DNA from: Baffinella frigidus
Taxonomy: Eukaryota > Cryptophyceae > Cryptomonadales > Baffinellaceae
Assembly: GCA_026770585.1 (NCBI GenBank)
Contig: MU646492.1
Span: 204,387-222,304 of the forward strand
Direction of reading: 5' to 3'
Length of the DNA: 17,918 nt
The notes under the pieces are model-generated. The model was not told where the DNA came from. It searched no databases and saw only the letters and a program-made list of their open reading frames with translations. The translations under genes were made by a program, and so were the position numbers. Shown here one piece after another: positions 17,501 to 17,918 of this stretch (its first letter is position 1; the number at the start of each line of letters is the position of its first letter).

Positions 17501-17748
17501 TCCAAGCACCGCACGCTGCGGTTGGGAGGGACCTAATCCCGCCGAGCTTTTAAATCAAATGCTCGGGGACTGGACATCACGTCTAGATTTTCTGGAAATT
17601 GCAGTAAGTTCCGCCCACTTTCCACAAAACCTAGCAGCGATATCCAGTCCCCGAGGATTTGATTTAAATCATCGGCGGGATTTATGCCGTTGGTGTCCCA
17701 TGCTACAAAGAGGCTGGGCAGCTGCTCCTCGAGTTTGATGTAGTCCAT
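11523..17748 (-). CDS. EF-hand calcium-binding protein, six exons found, 3' end missing
   Basis: Minus-strand join of 17748-17688, 17133-17089, 16298-16214, 13771-13672, 13307-13257 and 11565-11523. The phases agree at every junction (1, 1, 2, 0, 0, open at 1). The model gives three EF-hands. EF1 has loop DTNGDGTVSEEE (residues 18-29, split by intron 1). EF2 is FAFFDEDGSGALDQEE (65-80). EF3 is FDHDGGGTVDKKEF (112-125, split by intron 5). All three have the 12-residue loop with acidic positions 1, 3 and 12 and Gly6. Linkers are GLVDYVRREFSD, IPDIRTDKNAW and GVVQTFKLSSDLDR. I do not recognise a named family; it looks like a multi-EF-hand calcium sensor or a domain of a larger protein. Exon 1's donor is GC instead of GT. 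Duplicate copies exist for most exons, so which copies are used is uncertain. Confidence 0.68.
11683..11725 (-). pseudogene. EF3-loop exon, upstream copy with lost donor
   Basis: Encodes the same DGGGTVDKKEFLAP as 11523-11565. The two copies differ at three bases, all synonymous (ACC/ACA, GAG/GAA, GCA/GCC). The acceptor (ctacag) is intact, but the donor position reads GG instead of GT. It would read on to a stop, so this copy is probably not spliced normally. Confidence 0.7.
11728..11850. mobile_element. MITE family M1, copy G, with GTAG target duplication
   Basis: Element 11732-11846, AGGGGTACC to GGTACCCCT, flanked by GTAG on both sides. Its core lies in the opposite orientation to copies A-E. 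It sits 3 bp beyond the acceptor side of the EF3 exon copy at 11683-11725, that is, in the intron next to the splice site. Confidence 0.88.
11937..12145. mobile_element. fold-back element, ~209 bp
   Basis: Long inverted repeats of about 70 bp run from gtagagccaatgtggtagga (11937) to gtcctacaagattggctcta (ending near 12145), with gaacttctagatggac at the inner end. The A/T-rich centre (about 12007-12076) is non-coding. Confidence 0.8.
12370..12517. mobile_element. MITE, 140 bp, with ACAT target duplication
   Basis: Element 12374-12513: ttatccggggaaacctattt pairs with its complement over roughly 55 bp almost perfectly. ACAT flanks both sides. Its termini (TTATC...GATAA) and 4-bp duplication resemble the element at 4127. 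Internal fragments (actacacaaatgctttaRta, gtgtagtaattttt) recur alone near 8500 and 16560. Confidence 0.92.
12538..12680. other. unassigned segment between elements
   Basis: A short plus-strand stretch after gtcggccag reads VLIIATDYYLAAV and could be an exon scrap, but nothing adjoining supports it. The rest shares ccctccagg and gcagggtggggc blocks with 13130-13160. Confidence 0.3.
12690..12825. repeat. TTTCGGG-variant telomere-like tract
   Basis: About 18 units of GGGTTTC with some ggtctcatg variants. It is a homogenised variant of the TTTAGGG motif, inside the intron between EF-hand exons 5 and 6. Confidence 0.9.
12828..12872 (-). pseudogene. partial copy of EF-hand exon 5
   Basis: Minus strand reads SVWLGFDH followed by GTCTCC, matching the last codons of exon 5 (AVWLEFDH) and the donor position. 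The 5' half is missing. Confidence 0.65.
12888..13025. mobile_element. fold-back element, 138 bp
   Basis: Arms of about 50 bp (gcaaatggggtagttaggca, ggcattgcctaggacctcct, accgtaggccg) pair with the right half at over 90%. The centre is about 20 bp. The ctaggacc/accgtagg core words are shared with families M1 and M2, suggesting distant kinship. No target duplication is clear. Confidence 0.85.
13257..13307 (-). CDS. EF-hand gene exon 5 (EF3 entering helix)
   Basis: VRMLREILGAVWLEFDH, phase 0 at both ends. The acceptor is aaccctaaactag, formed at the edge of a telomere-like tract, and the donor is GTAACC. It joins exon 4 to read SSDLDRVRMLREI, and exon 6 to complete the EF loop. Confidence 0.78.
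13309..13540. repeat. TTTAGGG tract with TTTCGGG variants
   Basis: About 30 units, mostly perfect GGGTTTA, becoming TTTCGGG near 13490-13535. It fills the intron between EF-hand exons 4 and 5 and, on the minus strand, its end supplies the exon 5 acceptor AG. Confidence 0.95.
13548..13590 (-). pseudogene. 3' part copy of EF-hand exon 4 with donor
   Basis: VVQTFKLSSDLDR followed by GTCTAC, identical in sequence to the end of exon 4. It could also serve as an alternative donor-bearing exon end. The EF loop itself is absent. A tggtctatgg/tggtttatgg minisatellite (13597-13640) follows. Confidence 0.75.
13672..13771 (-). CDS. EF-hand gene exon 4 (complete EF2)
   Basis: One base completing Trp64, then FAFFDEDGSGALDQEE, VVRGVVQTFKLSSDLDR. 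The loop has Asp1, Asp3, Ser5, Asp9 and Glu12, all favourable for Ca2+. The acceptor is cacatgtcag and the donor GTGCGG. It is the only complete one of the EF2 copies. Confidence 0.85.
13836..14240 (-). pseudogene. tandem partial copies of the EF2 exon (four)
   Basis: 13888-13836 reads FAFFDEDGSGALDQEEVV with its acceptor. 13975-13938 reads EDGSGALDQEEA. 14074-14055 reads FAFFDE with its acceptor, then diverges. 14191-14166 reads FAF then shifts frame through a one-base deletion. Each with an acceptor is preceded by related intron sequence (tgcaatgaatgcgaataact, tttcag). Codon differences among the first two and exon 4 are all synonymous over the loop (GAC/GAT, AGT/AGC, GCG/GCA, CTG/CTT/CTC, GAA/GAG). 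Confidence 0.8.
14270..14464. repeat. direct repeat pair flanking an inverted-repeat unit
   Basis: tctcgagatcgggtgactg plus cagtgcactgccagagcgg occurs at about 14271-14319 and 14427-14464. Between them, ggaacagccc (14320) and gggctgttcc (14397) are inverted, enclosing ccggcaggcttgtgaac, which is related to the core of the 2675 element. This may be an insertion with a long duplication, or a tandem repeat. Nearby are two perfect 16-bp palindromes, cgaaaatcgattttcg (14490) and caagtaccggtacttg (14686). Confidence 0.6.
14610..14680 (-). pseudogene. possible EF-hand helix relic
   Basis: The minus strand reads VKNIVKTLIEDLWPV then HTRGDKA. Its helix pattern and Trp position resemble exon 5 (VRMLREILGAVWLEFDH), but the loop start is disrupted. 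The VKTL spacing also resembles a ubiquitin-like N-terminus, so the assignment is open. Confidence 0.35.
14779..14868 (-). pseudogene. ubiquitin-like fragment, copy 1
   Basis: The minus strand reads ESSDTIDVVESRVQDKDP before a stop. This matches the ubiquitin-fold segment with SSDTID, a Val after one residue, and IQDKEG. It lies inside an intron of the EF-hand gene in a ~90-bp block repeated at 15679. A stop lies just upstream in frame, so it is a relic or a very short exon. Confidence 0.45.
15022..15074 (-). pseudogene. 3'-half copy of EF-hand exon 3
   Basis: RDKKGIPDIRTDKHA plus TG, followed by GTATGTGATGG, the best donor of the set and in the same phase 2 as exon 3. Against exon 3 (KNKKAIPDIRTDKNA), changes are synonymous (GAT/GAC, CGC/CGA) or few (Ala/Gly, Asn/His). 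It is the closest such copy upstream of EF2. Confidence 0.7.
15214..15362. mobile_element. MITE family M2, best-preserved copy
   Basis: Perfect terminal inverted repeats cgttatcccttaagtggcg / cgccacttaagggataacg. Inside, a 39-bp block (cctaggcaRgtcctagggcc, ctaccgtagggcgtatgaa) is present twice in tandem. It is in the opposite orientation to the 10021 copy. Confidence 0.9.
15594..15682. repeat. GGGTGTA/GGGTTAA telomere-like tract
   Basis: About 12 degenerate seven-base units, immediately next to the second ubiquitin-like fragment. Confidence 0.85.
15679..15768 (-). pseudogene. ubiquitin-like fragment, copy 2
   Basis: The minus strand reads ASLDTIDVVKSRVQD and then runs into the telomere-like tract. 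It matches copy 1 over about 90 bp including the non-coding ctccttggctccgggttgag. A gggtttag just before it could be an acceptor. No donor is visible. Confidence 0.45.
15769..16213. other. intron sequence of the EF-hand gene
   Basis: Nothing coding supported. Contains a pyrimidine-rich stretch (15786-15812), cccccatctaaaggggaaga-type words, and the dispersed cattacagg repeat with M1 remnants. Confidence 0.5.
16214..16298 (-). CDS. EF-hand gene exon 3 (linker)
   Basis: Two bases completing Gly36, then LVDYVRREFSDFKNKKAIPD, IRTDKNA and TG of Trp64. The acceptor is gtattggcag and the donor GTACTA. Both junctions (PADG-LVDYV and KNAW-FAFF) restore codons. Three further partial copies are in the window. 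Confidence 0.75.
16431..16494 (-). pseudogene. exon 3 copy with frameshift
   Basis: LVDYVRREFSDVRNKK preserved with acceptor gagcag, then one extra A in the A-run shifts the frame and the copy ends at cccggac. The lesion is in a homopolymer, so a sequencing error is possible, but the 3' end is lost in any case. Confidence 0.7.
16578..16622. repeat. hairpin tttggtcacgtgtc / gacatgtgaccaa
   Basis: A 13-bp imperfect stem with inner cccgc-ttttc-gggcg pairing, next to a gtgtagtaattttt fragment of the 12374 element family. Confidence 0.65.
16671..16718 (-). pseudogene. exon 3 5'-part copy with lost acceptor
   Basis: LVDYVRRDFSDLRNK. Relative to exon 3, four of the first eleven codons change synonymously (CTG/TTG, TAT/TAC, CGC/CGG, TCC/TCG). 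One change is conservative, Glu to Asp. The acceptor position reads GCG instead of CAG. Confidence 0.7.
16831..17088. repeat. homopurine GA/GGGA tract, ~260 bp
   Basis: Almost uninterrupted purines: (GA)n, (GGGA)n, (GGAA) and spaced gcgggagagagag units, with a few gaca insertions. On the minus strand it is the pyrimidine-rich start of the intron directly after exon 2 (donor GTCTCTCTCCC). Such mirror-rich tracts can form triplex DNA. Confidence 0.9.
17089..17133 (-). CDS. EF-hand gene exon 2 (EF1 loop end)
   Basis: Two bases completing Gly21, then DGTVSEEELLRPAD and one base of Gly36. The acceptor is cgcgcggcag and the donor GTCTCT. It completes the EF1 loop begun by exon 1. Confidence 0.75.
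17211..17234 (-). pseudogene. 5'-part copy of EF-hand exon 2 with acceptor
   Basis: DGTVSE after tctcggcag. The two codon differences from exon 2 in this stretch (GAT/GAC, TCA/TCG) are synonymous. The sequence diverges after the Glu codon. Confidence 0.7.
17235..17534. other. intron 1 of the EF-hand gene
   Basis: No exon found. A gtggcggtSgtgttggta-like stretch near 17430-17470 (reverse) echoes 17160-17190, a further local duplication. Confidence 0.5.
17535..17682. mobile_element. MITE, ~148 bp, beside exon 1 donor
   Basis: Arms aatcccgccgagcttttaaa, tcaaatgctcggggactgga and their complements pair over about 45 bp. TA or TTA lies at both edges but an exact target duplication is uncertain. 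The right edge is about 5 bp from the 3' end of exon 1 (17688) on the minus strand. Confidence 0.85.
17688..17748 (-). CDS. EF-hand gene exon 1 (candidate N-terminus)
   Basis: MDYIKLEEQLPSLFVAWDTN plus the first base of Gly21. The helix and DTN begin EF1, completed by exon 2. The donor would be GC (gcataa), a minority type. The MITE lies just beyond. Upstream in frame is TAG three codons away, but gaggtag could also be an acceptor at 17756, making this an internal exon. Confidence 0.55.
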
Positions 17749-17918
17749 GGGCAGCTACCTCGAGGCTAACATCGCCAACCCCACCCTTAAGACAGCAGAA
17801 ACCGTGATACACATTGAACCTGTGTCCGCGTTAATTAAGGTCGGGGAAGGACCGTTGATGTGTCCCAGGTGTGTCAAGGCTCCTGCACGGCCCCAGGCGG
17901 GAGAAAATGGAGAGAGGG
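17747..17918 (+). CDS. possible 5' end of a divergent gene, runs off window
   Basis: Open for 57 codons from an ATG preceded by an in-frame TAG: MGSYLEANIANPTLKTAETV, then IHIEPVSALIKVGEGPLMCP, then RCVKAPARP. It has protein-like composition but no motif I recognise beyond a CPRC pair. A GTGTGT after CCCAG (17870) might be a donor. Chance openness at this length is quite possible. Confidence 0.3.
   Translation, partial: MGSYLEANIANPTLKTAETVIHIEPVSALIKVGEGPLMCPRCVKAPARPQAGENGER

Overview
This looks like nuclear DNA of a microbial eukaryote, probably an alga. The evidence is spliced genes with GT-AG introns, introns crowded with TTTAGGG/CCCTAAA-type telomere-like tracts, and many small fold-back (MITE-like) elements. 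No bacterial operon, phage, CRISPR or plasmid feature is visible. The TTTAGGG motif fits the green lineage but also several other algal groups, so I do not name a taxon.

Layout. (1) 1-45 is pure G at the window edge, followed by the 3' part of an unrecognised minus-strand gene (46-714). (2) 1160-7561, plus strand: a complete seven-exon gene for an HDDC2-type HD-domain phosphohydrolase (242 aa if started at 1160). Its introns hold a dozen or so partial copies of its own exons, mostly exon 4, with a few of exons 5 and 3, among telomere-like tracts, minisatellites and fold-back elements. (3) 7562-9838: 3' flank and dispersed repeats with no gene I can support. (4) 9839-12145: a dense cluster of fold-back elements, including seven copies of one family. 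(5) 11523-17748, minus strand: the 5' and middle part of a gene for a protein with three EF-hands, in six recognisable exons whose splice phases fit. Its introns are again filled with partial exon copies and repeats, and its 3' end was not found. (6) 17747-17918: a possible divergent plus-strand ORF running off the window.

The two main genes are transcribed towards each other and have no obvious functional link. What they share is architecture. In both, pieces of exons, often with their native splice site, recur several times in neighbouring introns. Several of these copies differ from the intact exon almost only at synonymous positions. They therefore diverged while coding, or still code. 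That pattern, with fold-back elements inserted at clean 4-bp target duplications, is the most notable feature of the window.
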